Source of the DNA: JBQTIY01 sp052387675
GTDB lineage: Bacteria; Planctomycetota; B15-G4
Direction: 5' to 3'
Length of the DNA stretch: 64,000 nucleotides
Assembly: GCA_052387675.1 (NCBI GenBank)
Contig: JBQTIY010000010.1
Coordinates: 124,001 to 188,000, forward strand
This document shows, in pieces, positions 1-9,600 of the stretch (the first letter of the stretch is position 1; each line of letters begins with the position of its first letter). The notes below the pieces were generated by a model. The model saw nothing but the letters and a program-made list of their open reading frames with translations, ran no database searches and was not told the DNA's origin. Both the position numbers and the translations under genes were made by a program.

Positions 1-23
1 TCGCCGCGCGCCCGCTGAGCCGG

Positions 24-902
24 GTGGGGCGCTGGCTGCGGCTCGCGCGCCGGCACAAGGTGCGCGTGCTGCTGGTCGGCATGGGGCTGGCCATCCTGGT
101 GCTCGCGGCCCTGCTCGCCACGGGCTCCTTCCGTGCTCAGCAGCGCGGCGCGACGATGGTCAAGGACATCTCCGAACTGCTGCGCGAGCGCGGTGGCGGC
201 ACGCTCGCCGTGGGCGTACTCGAACAACTGGCCGACGACTTCGCCGGGCTGACCGCCGAGGAGCGCCGCCAGCGCTTGGATCTCGTCGTGCAGGATGCCG
301 ACGAGCGCGTGCGCCAGGGCGATTTCGAGCGCGTCTCCGAACTGCTCGGCCGCTTGGATGCCAAGGTGCTCATCGGCGCCTGGGATCTGCTCGACCGGCG
401 TCTGCTCGAGAGCCGCGTGCGGGAGATCAAGCTGCGTCTTGTGCAGAGTCTGGAGTTGGCGCTGCTTTCGCCGCCGACCCCCATCACCGGCCGGCAATGG
501 CGCAGCATGCTCTCGGTGCTGGAGCGCCTGCTCGAGGATCGCGAGCCCTTGGTCTGCAAGAACGCCGCCGTGGCGCTGGCCCGCGTGGGGGCTTCGTCCT
601 CGCTGGGCGCCTTGCTCGATGCGCTCGCGCGGCGCAGCGACGGGGCCGGGCGCATTGCGCTCATCGAGGCGCTGCGCGCCTTCGGCGACATCGCGGCGGT
701 GGGCGTGCTGGCCGACGAGACGCGCGATTCCGACCCCGATGTGCGCTACGCCGCGCTCGACGCGCTCGATGCGCTGGACCCGCCCGATTTGGGCGCTCTG
801 GTGCTGCACCTCGCCGAGGATCCCGAGGCTTGGATTGTGGAGCGCCAGGCCGCCGTCCGGCAGCGCCTCGCCGACAAGCCTCTGCAGAAGGGCCCGCCAT
901 GA
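24..902 (+). CDS. HEAT-repeat membrane-anchored protein
   Basis: About 292 residues from a GTG start. A short basic N-terminus precedes one strongly hydrophobic helix (residues about 13-35), so the protein is probably anchored in the inner membrane with its body outside. The rest is helical and ends in alternating Ala/Leu-rich repeats (about 165-280) typical of HEAT-like scaffolds, with blocks such as CKNAAVALARVG and DVRYAALDALDAL. No catalytic motif is seen. An in-frame TGA at 16-18 in another frame suggests a preceding gene ends just before this one. The stop overlaps the next gene's ATG by 4 bp, so a role alongside that binding protein is likely. The exact function is unknown. Confidence 0.75.
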   Translation: MGRWLRLARRHKVRVLLVGMGLAILVLAALLATGSFRAQQRGATMVKDISELLRERGGGTLAVGVLEQLADDFAGLTAEERRQRLDLVVQDADERVRQGDFERVSELLGRLDAKVLIGAWDLLDRRLLESRVREIKLRLVQSLELALLSPPTPITGRQWRSMLSVLERLLEDREPLVCKNAAVALARVGASSSLGALLDALARRSDGAGRIALIEALRAFGDIAAVGVLADETRDSDPDVRYAALDALDALDPPDLGALVLHLAEDPEAWIVERQAAVRQRLADKPLQKGPP

Positions 903-2026
903 AGCACACGTTCCTGCGCCACAGCCTTGGCGCCGGCCTGCTCCTGTTGCTCCTCTTCGCCGCGCTCAGCGCGAGCTGCTCGCGCCGCCAGCCCGGCGCC
1001 ATCGGCCTGAGCCTGCCCATCACCGGGCAGTTCAAGGAGTGGGGCGAGGAACTGCGCGCGGGCATTCAGCTCGCGCTCGATCAGCAGCCCGATCCGCAGC
1101 GCCTCATCGTGACCGTGGACAACGGCAGCACGGTGCGCGGCGTCACGGCCTCGCTGGAGCATCTGGTGAAGCAGGGCGCCACGGTGATCATTGGCCCGCT
1201 GACCACGGACGCTGCGCAGGCGGCCGGTGTCGTTTCGCACGCGCTGGGCGTGCCCTGCGTGGTGCCCGGCGCCACCGGGCCTGGGCTCGGCGCGGCCGGC
1301 GACACACTCCTGCGCCTGTGCTACTCCGACACCGAGGCCGGACGCGCGCTGGCCGTCTGGGCGCGTCAGTCGGCCGACTTGCAGCGCTTGGCCGTGGTCA
1401 TCGACCTCAGCTCCTCGTATTCCCTCGGCCTGGCGCAGGCTTTTACACAGGAATTCCACCGCCAGCGCGGCCGCATCGTGGGGGAGGTCTACTACCGTGC
1501 CGGCGCCGAGGATCGACAGAGCGTCCTGGATCAAGTCGCCGCGCTGGACGTGCAGGGCGCGCTCGTGGCCGGTTATGCGGGCGACATCGAAGTCATGGTG
1601 CGCCAGTCCCGTTCGCCGCGCCTCGCCGAGCTGGTGCTGCTCGGCGGCGACGGCTGGGAAGGCGCGGGTCTGCGCACGGCCCTGGCCGGGCGAGTGGCCG
1701 GCGCCTATCACACGCGCCACTTCCAGCCCGATGCGGACGATCCGCGGGTGCAGAGCTTCGTCGCTGCCTACCAGGCGGCCCACCTCGCCGCACCCTCCGA
1801 TCTCGCCGCCCTCGGCTACGACGCGGCCAACTTCGTGCTCCGCTCCTTTGATCCGCAGGCCAGCCCGCAGCAGGTGCTGCTCGCGCTGCGGACGGCCGGC
1901 GACTTCCAGGGCGTCACCGGGCGTATCGCCTTGGATGCCGAAGGCTCGGCGCATGACAAGGACGTGATCCTGGTGCAGCTCCACGACCCCGCCGCGCCCG
2001 CCTTCGTCACCCGCCTCGACCAGTAG
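899..2026 (+). CDS. Periplasmic-binding lipoprotein, branched-chain amino acid (LivJ/Peripla_BP_6) type
   Basis: 375 residues. The ATG at 899 overlaps the previous stop and is followed directly by a lipoprotein signal peptide: basic MKHTFLRH, a Leu-rich core, then lipobox LSASC (Cys about residue 24). I therefore prefer this start to any upstream in-frame codon. The mature part has the two-lobe type I periplasmic-binding fold: the opening IGLSLPITGQFKEWGEEL, a VIIGPLTTDAAQAA segment and a hinge-type GYDAANFVLR near the end match LivJ-like receptors. No permease or ATPase gene follows, so transporter partners lie elsewhere, or the protein senses rather than transports. Confidence 0.8.
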   Translation: MKHTFLRHSLGAGLLLLLLFAALSASCSRRQPGAIGLSLPITGQFKEWGEELRAGIQLALDQQPDPQRLIVTVDNGSTVRGVTASLEHLVKQGATVIIGPLTTDAAQAAGVVSHALGVPCVVPGATGPGLGAAGDTLLRLCYSDTEAGRALAVWARQSADLQRLAVVIDLSSSYSLGLAQAFTQEFHRQRGRIVGEVYYRAGAEDRQSVLDQVAALDVQGALVAGYAGDIEVMVRQSRSPRLAELVLLGGDGWEGAGLRTALAGRVAGAYHTRHFQPDADDPRVQSFVAAYQAAHLAAPSDLAALGYDAANFVLRSFDPQASPQQVLLALRTAGDFQGVTGRIALDAEGSAHDKDVILVQLHDPAAPAFVTRLDQ

Positions 2027-2286
2027 CCCGCCCCAATTCGAAAAGCGGAGTTGGAGGTCGCTGCCCGGTTAAGAACACCGGGAACACAAGTTCCACCACG
2101 ATCATCGTGCCCAAGGGAACTGGCACCCAGGCCTCCGTAGGCGACGAATTCACGGCGAGTGCGCTAGACGGCTACCCCGCCGGGCTGCCCATCGTCCGGC
2201 GCTGTTCTACTCCTCTCGGCTTGGATGCTGGATACTCCAACTCCCTTCGGCTTCACCGCAACTCAGTCCCTGAAGGTGACGACGCC

Positions 2287-3969
2287 ATGATCCTGGTGCT
2301 TTCCATCCTGCGAGATGCGACGCGCTTGCGCCTAGCTCTGTCGCACGGCCTCTCAGCAGCGGCGATGGTTACGCCGTTCCTCGCGCCTTCCGTCGCGGCG
2401 CAAACTCCGCTGCTCGTGAGTGTTGGGCTCGGCCAGACGGCGTCCGACGGCTCATGCTTTGACCCGATGCCTTCGGCCACAGGGCGCTTCGTCGTTTTCA
2501 CCAGCATCGGCGCCAATCTCGTGCCGGGCGATACGAACGGTGACAATGACGTCTTCGTGCGCGACGTGATCGCGCAGACCACGCAGCGCGTGAGTGTCTC
2601 GAGCGTTGGCGTGCAAGCAAATGGCGATTCATGGGGAACCGGCATCACGCCGGACGCGCGTTACGTCGTCTTTAGGTCGTCTGCGACGAACCTCGTGTCG
2701 GGCGCTGCGCCGGGTGGCCTCTACGTGCACGACAGGCAGACTGGCCTCACGACCTACGAGGGCGCTGTGAGCGACTCTTCTCCCAGTAGCCTCTCGGCAG
2801 ATGGCCGTTTTGTCGCCTTCAACAGTGTGTCGGCGTCGCTGGTCTCAGGCGACACGAACCAGTCCAGCGACGTCTTCATCCGCGACCGGCAGACCGGGGT
2901 CCTCGAGCGAGTGAGCGTCAGTTCCTCCGGCATCCAGGGCAACAAGGGCGGCTCCTTGCCGAATCCGCGCTGTCTTTCCGATGACGGCCGTTTTGTGGTC
3001 TTTGCGAGCAGCTCGACTGACCTTGTTCCGGGCTACGTGCCGGGTCCGTTCATAGCCGACTCATACCTGCACGACCGCCAGACAGGCCAGACGACGCTGC
3101 TGCACGCGAGCGCGCAAGGCGAACAGGGCAACGGTCCTGCGGGCTACGTGACGATCTCGGGCGATGGCCGGTGGGCCGCCTTTACAAGCCAGGCCACGAA
3201 CTTGCTGCCCGGCGCCGGAGGCATTCCCGGCGATGTCTTCGTGCGCGACCTCCAGACCGGCGTGCTGGAGGTGGCGAGTGTCAGCGCCTCCGGCGCAGTG
3301 AGCAACGGGCACCCGCATGGCGTTAGCATCTCCCGCGACGGCCGGTTCGTGGCCTTCCGCTCCGACGCGAGCAACCTCGTCGAGTCGGACGCGGACAGCC
3401 AGTCGGACATGTTTCTGCGTGACCGGCTCACCGGCCTGACGTGGGTCTGCAGCGAGACCAGCGCGCCGTGGCCGGGCCACTCCTACGAGGGCTATGTCTC
3501 AGCGGACGGGCGAGGAGTGGCTTTCAGTACGAGCCTGATGTTCTCCGCGCTCGACAGCAACAACTGGGGAGACGCTTACCTGTACGACCGGTTGCACGCT
3601 GAGCCCTGGGACGAGCTTGAGAGCGGCTTGGCCGGAGACTTGGGCACGCCAGTACTTGCCGCGCAGGGCGAACTGAAGGGGGACTCGACCGTGCAGTTGG
3701 CCATCGCGCGTGCGGCGCCGCTCTCACTGGCCACGCTGCTAGCCGGTTTCTCTTCCGCCAACGTTCCCTTCAAGGGTGGCGTTCTGGTGCCGATGCCGGA
3801 CCTGCGCCTGCCGCTAGCGCTCAACGGGAGCGGGAAGCTCCTCCTCGAGGCGACTTGGCCTCCTGGTGTGCCTGCCGGCCTGCAGATTTATTTCCAAGCC
3901 TGGATCGCGGATCCGTCCGGGCCCGTCGGCTTCACGGCGACCAATGCACTGAAGGCCACGACGCCGTAA
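2287..3969 (+). CDS. Secreted seven-bladed PD40/TolB-like beta-propeller protein
   Basis: I place the start at the ATG at 2287. It is followed by a signal peptide (MILVLSILRD, hydrophobic stretch, cleavage near SVAAQ), whereas the 60 residues readable upstream are not signal-like. The body shows seven imperfect repeats of the form DGRFVxFxSxxxNLVxGD followed by DVFxRDxQTGxxxRVSVSS, i.e. PD40 propeller blades. The last ~105 residues form a separate domain beginning GDLGTPVLAAQGEL and ending GPVGFTATNALKATTP, a C-terminal module I recall from secreted proteins of deep-branching planctomycetes. Codon choice looks more relaxed and lower in GC than the neighbours. A weak hairpin (CCCGGT/ACCGGG, 2064-2082) lies upstream. 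Ligand unknown. Confidence 0.7.
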   Translation: MILVLSILRDATRLRLALSHGLSAAAMVTPFLAPSVAAQTPLLVSVGLGQTASDGSCFDPMPSATGRFVVFTSIGANLVPGDTNGDNDVFVRDVIAQTTQRVSVSSVGVQANGDSWGTGITPDARYVVFRSSATNLVSGAAPGGLYVHDRQTGLTTYEGAVSDSSPSSLSADGRFVAFNSVSASLVSGDTNQSSDVFIRDRQTGVLERVSVSSSGIQGNKGGSLPNPRCLSDDGRFVVFASSSTDLVPGYVPGPFIADSYLHDRQTGQTTLLHASAQGEQGNGPAGYVTISGDGRWAAFTSQATNLLPGAGGIPGDVFVRDLQTGVLEVASVSASGAVSNGHPHGVSISRDGRFVAFRSDASNLVESDADSQSDMFLRDRLTGLTWVCSETSAPWPGHSYEGYVSADGRGVAFSTSLMFSALDSNNWGDAYLYDRLHAEPWDELESGLAGDLGTPVLAAQGELKGDSTVQLAIARAAPLSLATLLAGFSSANVPFKGGVLVPMPDLRLPLALNGSGKLLLEATWPPGVPAGLQIYFQAWIADPSGPVGFTATNALKATTP

Positions 3970-4053
3970 TCCTTGGCCGCTCGCCGGCCACCGGCGCGTC
4001 GATCGATTTCCGAGCGGCACGGGATTCGACCACTGGGATTTGTGGTGCCCACC

Positions 4054-4082
4054 TTGGGAAACCCCAGGGCTTGTGGGATACT
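4054..4082 (+). promoter_or_regulatory. Candidate sigma70-like promoter for nrdR
   Basis: TTGGGA at 4054-4059 and GATACT at 4077-4082 are separated by 17 bases, and each matches 4 of 6 consensus positions. They lie 56 bp upstream of the nrdR GTG, in the only gap before the nrdR-smc cluster. This is inferred from spacing and position only. Confidence 0.3.
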
Positions 4083-4137
4083 CCGCGCGAATCGACGCGC
4101 CGCCCGTCCGGCGCCTGTGGGAGGTCCAAAGGGCCCG

Positions 4138-4683
4138 GTGCGCTGCCCCTACTGCAAGGCCAACAACGACCGGGTCATCGACTCGCGCACCTCCGGGGAG
4201 GCCGATGCTATCCGCCGGCGCCGGGAGTGCCTGGAGTGCAAGGGCCGCTTCACGACCTACGAGAAGATCGGCGAGATGCCGCTGCGGGTGGTGAAGAAGG
4301 ACGGCACCCGGGTGCCCTTCGACCGCGACAAGATCCTGCGCAGCATGCTCGTGGCCTGCCAGAAGCGGCCCATCAGCACCGAGACGGTGGACCGCATCGT
4401 CACCGGCATCGAGACCCAGCTCCACGAGATGTTCGACAAGGAGGTGGCCTCCAAGTACATCGGCCACCTCGTCATGGAGGCCCTGCGCGAGCTGGACCAA
4501 GTGGCCTACGTGCGCTTCGCTTCGGTCTACCGCGAGTTCAAGGACGTCAACCAGTTCCTGGACGAACTCAAGCCGCTGCTGGCCGGTTCCGAGGCCGCCG
4601 AGCGAGCGCGCGACGCCGCGGCGCCGCGGCCGCCCGGGCGCAGCCCCGGCCGCACGGAGGGCGACGATGCAGCGCACTCCTGA
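4138..4683 (+). CDS. nrdR: Transcriptional repressor NrdR
   Basis: 181 residues. The GTG at 4138 gives the canonical MRCPYCKANNDRVIDSR start, with GGGAGGT 12 bases upstream. The N-terminal zinc ribbon has Cys3, Cys6, Cys31 and Cys34 and the basic RRRRECLEC strand that binds NrdR boxes. The ATP-cone (about 46-136, KDGTRVPFDRDKI onward) senses (d)ATP. NrdR represses ribonucleotide reductase genes when dATP is high. Family members are usually about 150-160 residues; here an extra Ala/Arg/Pro-rich tail of about 25 residues follows. The 3' end overlaps the next gene by 17 bp, and that product also carries an ATP cone. Confidence 0.95.
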   Translation: MRCPYCKANNDRVIDSRTSGEADAIRRRRECLECKGRFTTYEKIGEMPLRVVKKDGTRVPFDRDKILRSMLVACQKRPISTETVDRIVTGIETQLHEMFDKEVASKYIGHLVMEALRELDQVAYVRFASVYREFKDVNQFLDELKPLLAGSEAAERARDAAAPRPPGRSPGRTEGDDAAHS

Positions 4684-6613
4684 ACAGGCCGGGCCGCTGC
4701 ACGTCGAGAAGCGCGATGGGCGCGCGGCCCCCTTCGATGCCGGACGCATTGCCCTCTCGGTGCGTCGCGCCCTGCAGGCCTCCGGCCGCGACGACGAGGC
4801 CCTGGCCGGGGACTTGGCCAGCGTGGTGGTCACTTTTCTGCAGGCCGACTCGGCCGGCCGTCCGCACAAGGTCCGCGTGCCCGCGGCCGACATTGCCGCA
4901 CTGGTCTGCGAAGTGCTGTCAGGGGCGGGCTGCCACGCGGCAGTGCTGGCTTTCCGGGCGGTGCAGGCGCAGCGCGAGAGCGCGCGGCGCGAACTGCGCA
5001 TCCGTCACCTCGATGTCGACGGCGCCGTGCGCGCCATTCCGCCCGACTCCAGCGGCCCTGCGGCGAGCGCGACTGCCGTGAGCGCGCCTGCCTTGAACGC
5101 CTCGGAGTCCTGGAGCAAGGGGCGCGTCGTGGCGCTGCTGGCCACCGAGGCGGCCCTCGCGCCTGAACTCGCCGGCGACGTGGCCGCCAGCGTGGAGCGC
5201 ACGCTCTTTGCCTCGGGCATGCGCAGCATCAGCAGTGCGCTCTTGCGCGAGTGGGTCGACAACGAGCTGGCCCTGCGCGGCTTGCCGGCGCGCCTGGGCC
5301 GGCAGCAGTTCGTGGGGCTATCGCCGCATGAGCTGCGCGACATCCTGGCCTCTGGTGCGGCCGGCAGCGCGGCCGATGCGGCGGCCAGCGCGCGCCTCTT
5401 CGGCAGCTACGCGCTGCGCGAAGTCTTCCCGAGTGAGGTGCGGCAGGCGCACGAGGCCGGCCGGCTTTCCTTGGAAAACCTGGGTTCGGGCGGGCGCGTG
5501 GATTCGGTGCGCCTCTCGGCCTGGAGCCTGCCAGCCTTCAGGGCCGAGCGGCCGCGCCGCGCGCGCCTGGCCAGTCTCGCGCCACGTCTGCGCAGCTTGG
5601 CCCACCTAGCCAGCCGCGAAGTTCTCATTCACTGGGACGGCCCGACGCTCTCCAGCGCCGCGGCCGCCGAGCTGCTTTGGGCCCTGGCTGAGCCCGAACT
5701 CGTCGCGGCCGGCGCGGCACGCGTCATCGTCTGCCTGCCGCCCGATCGGCGCGGCCTCGCAGCGCCCTTCCTTGATGCCCTCGGCGCGCCGCAGCCGGGT
5801 TTGCGCGGGCCGCTGTTGCGGCTCTCGCCCGCCGGCCTGTCGCCGGACCTGCTCGCCGAGGCCATCCGCCGGGAGGCCGTGGACGGGCGGCTGCAGTTCA
5901 GCGCCCGCCGCGCCGCCGATCCGGAAGCCAGTGTCGGCGACGCCGAAGTCGTGACCTCCTCGGTGGCGCTCAACCTGGCCCGGGTGGCGCTCGAAGTCGG
6001 GCCGCGCCACGTGCGCGAGTTCCTGACGGCCGTCGAGGAACTCGCGGCCTTGGCGCTCTCGGCCCTGGCTGCCCAAGAGGCGCTCATGCAGCGCGAGCCC
6101 GGGCCGCTGGCCGCGCTGACCTCTTTCACCGGCCTGCCGCTGGCGCGCCTGCGCCGCTCGCGCCGCCTGGCGCTTTGTGGCATGCCTCAGGCCGCGAGCC
6201 TGCTCCTGGGCGACGGGCCGCGCGGCCGGGCCAACCGGCTCGACCTTGCCGCCGCACTGGGCGAGCGCCTCGCGCGCTCCGTCGATGTGCTGTCCGACGT
6301 CCACCTGGGCCTGGCCAGTGAGGCCAGCCGCGAGCGTCTCGGCCGGCTGGATCTGGCGGCTTTCCCCGACTCGCGCGACCGCCTGCCGCTGGCCGGACAC
6401 CGCGCGGCCTTTCGTTACGACGGGGCCGAAGCGCTGCCGGCGGGGGTCGATCCCGCCGAGGCCGGCGCCGAGGCAGCCCGCCTGGCCGGCCTGCTCGGCC
6501 TCGAGGAAGTTGCGCCGGTGCCGCGTTGCACCGGCGGTTCCGAGGCCCGCCTCGCGTACCTTCTTGCTTACCAATCCGCCGCCCTCATTCCGGACCTCGA
6601 TCGATGCGCCTGA
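4667..6613 (+). CDS. ATP-cone protein with degenerate class III ribonucleotide reductase (NrdD)-like body
   Basis: 648 residues. Residues about 10-105 form an ATP cone (VEKRDGRAAPFDAGRIALSV). After it, LFGSYALREVFPSEVRQAHE aligns by eye with the NrdD segment that ends in HIHDL, but here the histidines are replaced (GRLSLENL). Further echoes of NrdD are LNLARVALEVG and LCGMPQAASLLLG. The C-terminus has neither the glycyl-radical loop nor the CxxC pairs of NrdD. A nucleotide-responsive but catalytically dead paralogue is therefore the best inference. It sits between nrdR and smc with overlaps on both sides, suggesting coupling of dNTP status to chromosome maintenance. The family assignment beyond the ATP cone is tentative. 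Confidence 0.6.
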   Translation: MQRTPEQAGPLHVEKRDGRAAPFDAGRIALSVRRALQASGRDDEALAGDLASVVVTFLQADSAGRPHKVRVPAADIAALVCEVLSGAGCHAAVLAFRAVQAQRESARRELRIRHLDVDGAVRAIPPDSSGPAASATAVSAPALNASESWSKGRVVALLATEAALAPELAGDVAASVERTLFASGMRSISSALLREWVDNELALRGLPARLGRQQFVGLSPHELRDILASGAAGSAADAAASARLFGSYALREVFPSEVRQAHEAGRLSLENLGSGGRVDSVRLSAWSLPAFRAERPRRARLASLAPRLRSLAHLASREVLIHWDGPTLSSAAAAELLWALAEPELVAAGAARVIVCLPPDRRGLAAPFLDALGAPQPGLRGPLLRLSPAGLSPDLLAEAIRREAVDGRLQFSARRAADPEASVGDAEVVTSSVALNLARVALEVGPRHVREFLTAVEELAALALSALAAQEALMQREPGPLAALTSFTGLPLARLRRSRRLALCGMPQAASLLLGDGPRGRANRLDLAAALGERLARSVDVLSDVHLGLASEASRERLGRLDLAAFPDSRDRLPLAGHRAAFRYDGAEALPAGVDPAEAGAEAARLAGLLGLEEVAPVPRCTGGSEARLAYLLAYQSAALIPDLDRCA

Positions 6614-9600
6614 CCCGGGTGGAGATCCACGGCTTCAAGTCCTTCGCTGACCGCACGCAGCTCGACTTCCCGCCCGGCCTGACGGCCGTGGTGGGGCCCA
6701 ATGGCTGCGGCAAGTCCAACGTCATCGACGCCATCAAGTGGGCGCTCGGTGAGCAACGCGCCTCGGCCCTGCGCGGCGACGAGATGCTGGACGTGATCTT
6801 CAAGGGCAACGGCGCGCGGCCTCCGCGCAACTTCGCCGAAGTCTCGCTGGTCTTCGACAACCACGACCACACGCTGCCGCTGGAGTTCGAGGAAGTCGTG
6901 GTCTCGCGGCGCCTATTCCGCTCGGGCGAGAGCGAATACCTCGTCAACCGCCAGCCGGTGCGCCTCAAGGACGTGCGCGATCTGTTCATGGACACCGGGC
7001 TCGGCACCGGCGCCTACTCGATCATGGAGCAGGGCCGCATCGACGCCGTGCTCTCGGCCGATCCCGAGGATCGGCGGCGCATTTTCGAGGAGGCGGCCGG
7101 CATTTCGCGCTACCGCACGCGGCGTCGCGAGAGTGAGAGCAAGCTGGAGCGCACCGAGCAAAACCTGTTGCGGCTCAGCGACATTCTGGACGAGATCGAG
7201 AAGCAGTTGCGCTCTCTCAAGAATCAGGCGGGCCGCGCACGCAGCTTCCTGACGGCACGGGATCGGCTGCGTGAACTGCGCAGCGGCTTCTCGCGGCATC
7301 GCTGGCAGCAGCTCGGCCGGCAGGCCGCGGAGGCTGCTGAGCGTGAGGCGCAGCTCGCCGCGGCCGAGGGGCGCGCGCGCGAGCGGCTCGAGGCGGCGCG
7401 GGCCGGCTATGCGGTGCTCAACGAGGGCATTCAGGCGGCGCGCGCCGAAGTCGATCAGGCCGCCGAAGCCTTCCGGCGCTCCACGAGCGCCACCGATGCG
7501 CTCGCCGGCCGCCGCAGTTCGCTGCGCGAGCGGCTTGGTGAGGGCGAGTCGCGGCTGCAACTGCTGGCCGATCGCGTGAGCGGGCTCGAGATGTCTTTGG
7601 CTCAGCGGCAGACCGAAGTCCAAGAGCTGAGCGCGCGCCTGATGGCCTTGCAGGCCGAGCGCGGCCAGGCCGAGGGCCGGGCCACAGCGCACGACGCCGA
7701 GCAAAAGGGGGCGGAACAGGCCCTGGCGGCCTGGCGCACAGCCGGTGAGGAACGTCGCCGCGTGGCGCTGGAGCGCCTGAACCGGCTCACCGAATGCAGC
7801 AATGTGCGCGCCGAGGCGGCTTCGCGCTGTGCCGCGGTCGAGGCCGGCCACCGGCGCGTTTCCGAGCGCGCGGCGATCCTGGGCAGTCAACTTCAGGAGC
7901 ACGGCCTGCGCCAGGGCGAGCTCTCCGCCGATGTGAGCAGCTTGGCCACGACGCTCGGAGCCGCGCAGGCCGAGCTGGATCAGCGGCGTGCGCAGCGCTC
8001 CGCCGCGCAGCAGCAGCTTGATGAAGTCGATGCACGCCTCTCGCTCTCGCGCGAGAAGCTGGCCGCCGTCGAGTCGCGCCGCCAGGCGCTGGAAGAAATG
8101 ATCGCGCGGCGCGAAGGCCTCTCGCCCGGCGCGCGCACACTGCTCGACTCGGGCCTGCCCGGCATCTCCGGCCTGGTCGTGGATTGCCTGCGGGCACCGC
8201 GCAAGATCTCGGAGGCGGTGGAAGCGGCCTTGGGCGCCACCGCTGAAGCCGTGCTCGTCGACACGCGCGCCGCGGCGCTCGCCGCGCTGGAGCATCTCTC
8301 CGCCTCGGGCGCCGGCCGCGTGCTGCTCCTGCCGCGCGACGGCATGCGCTCGCGTGAGGGCGCGGTGGGCGGCGAACGCCTGCTCGACCGCATCGAAGTG
8401 CGCGCCGAGCGCGAAGTGCTCACGGCGCTGCTGGGCCACGTGCGCCTGGTCAAGGACCGTGAGGCGCTGCGCCAGTGCGCGCTGGATGGCGTCACGGTGT
8501 GGGTGACGCCGCAGGGCGATCTGCTCGACGAGCGCGGAGTGCTGCGCGGTGGACGTGTGGGCGGCGAGGGCGGTCTGGTCACGCGGCGCGCCGAGTGCGA
8601 GACGCTGGGCGAAGAGGCTGCGGCCCTGCGCCAGCAGCTCGAAGCCGATGGCCTTTCGCGGCGCGAGCAGGGCGCGGGCCTGGAGCGGCACGCTTCGGCC
8701 ACGGAAGCGGCCGAACAGGAACTGCGCCGGCTGGAGGGCGAGCGTGCGCGCGTCGCCGAGCGCCAGCAGCAGAGTGCGGCGCGGCAGCTCGAACTGCAGC
8801 GCGAGCAGACGCTTGTCGAGAAGGATCTGTCGCGGCTGGCCGAGGAACTCGCGCGAGAGGCCAGTGCGCGCGACCGGGCCGCAGCCTCCGAGCGTGAACT
8901 GGAAGCCCTGGTGACGGCCGATCGCGACGGCGAGCAGGCCGGCGAGGCGCAGCGCGCAACGCTGGAGACGGCTCTGGAGGCCCGCCGCGCTGCCGCCGCC
9001 GAGGCACGCCTGCAGCTCTCGGCGCTGACTGAACGGCGCGAGGCGCTGGACACCGAGACGCGGCAGGTGGCCCGCGCCATCGAGGAGCGGCGCGCTGAAC
9101 TCAGCGTGGCTCAGCGCGAAGTGGACGAGCAGCGCCGGCTGGCCGAGGCGCTACGCGGCGAGCTGGCCAGCCTGGACGAGAGCGAGACGCGGCTCGTGGA
9201 GGAGCGCGAGGTCACGGCCGGGCGGCTCGAGGCGGCGCGGGCTGCGGCGGCCGAGGCCGTACAATCAGCAAGCGGCGCACAGCAGGATGTCGTGGGCTGC
9301 GAAACGGCGCTGGAGCAGGCCGCCGGCCGGCATCAGGAAGAGCAGCTCAAGCTGCGCGAGTGCGAGCTGCACCGGCAGGCGCTGCGCGAAAAGGTCCAGG
9401 AGGAGTTGTCCATCGACCTGGCGGCCGAGGCCGAGTCTGCAGCCGCGAGCGGGGAGTCCGATGCCCCGCCCGACTGGACCGCGGTCGAGGCCGAGATCGA
9501 GGAACTGCGCGACCGCATGTCGCGCATGGGCAATGTGAACCTCGAGGCGGTGGATGAACTGGTGCAGGTCGAGGAGCGCTTCTCCTTCCTCGCCAGCCAG

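Noticed and set aside
1..18. 3' end of a preceding gene (stop TGA at 16-18)
   Set aside because: Only five codons are visible, too few to support a feature.
6540..6613. C-terminal glycyl-radical loop in the NrdD-like protein
   Set aside because: The tail has no RxxGY-type glycyl motif; the protein ends within ordinary Ala/Leu-rich sequence.
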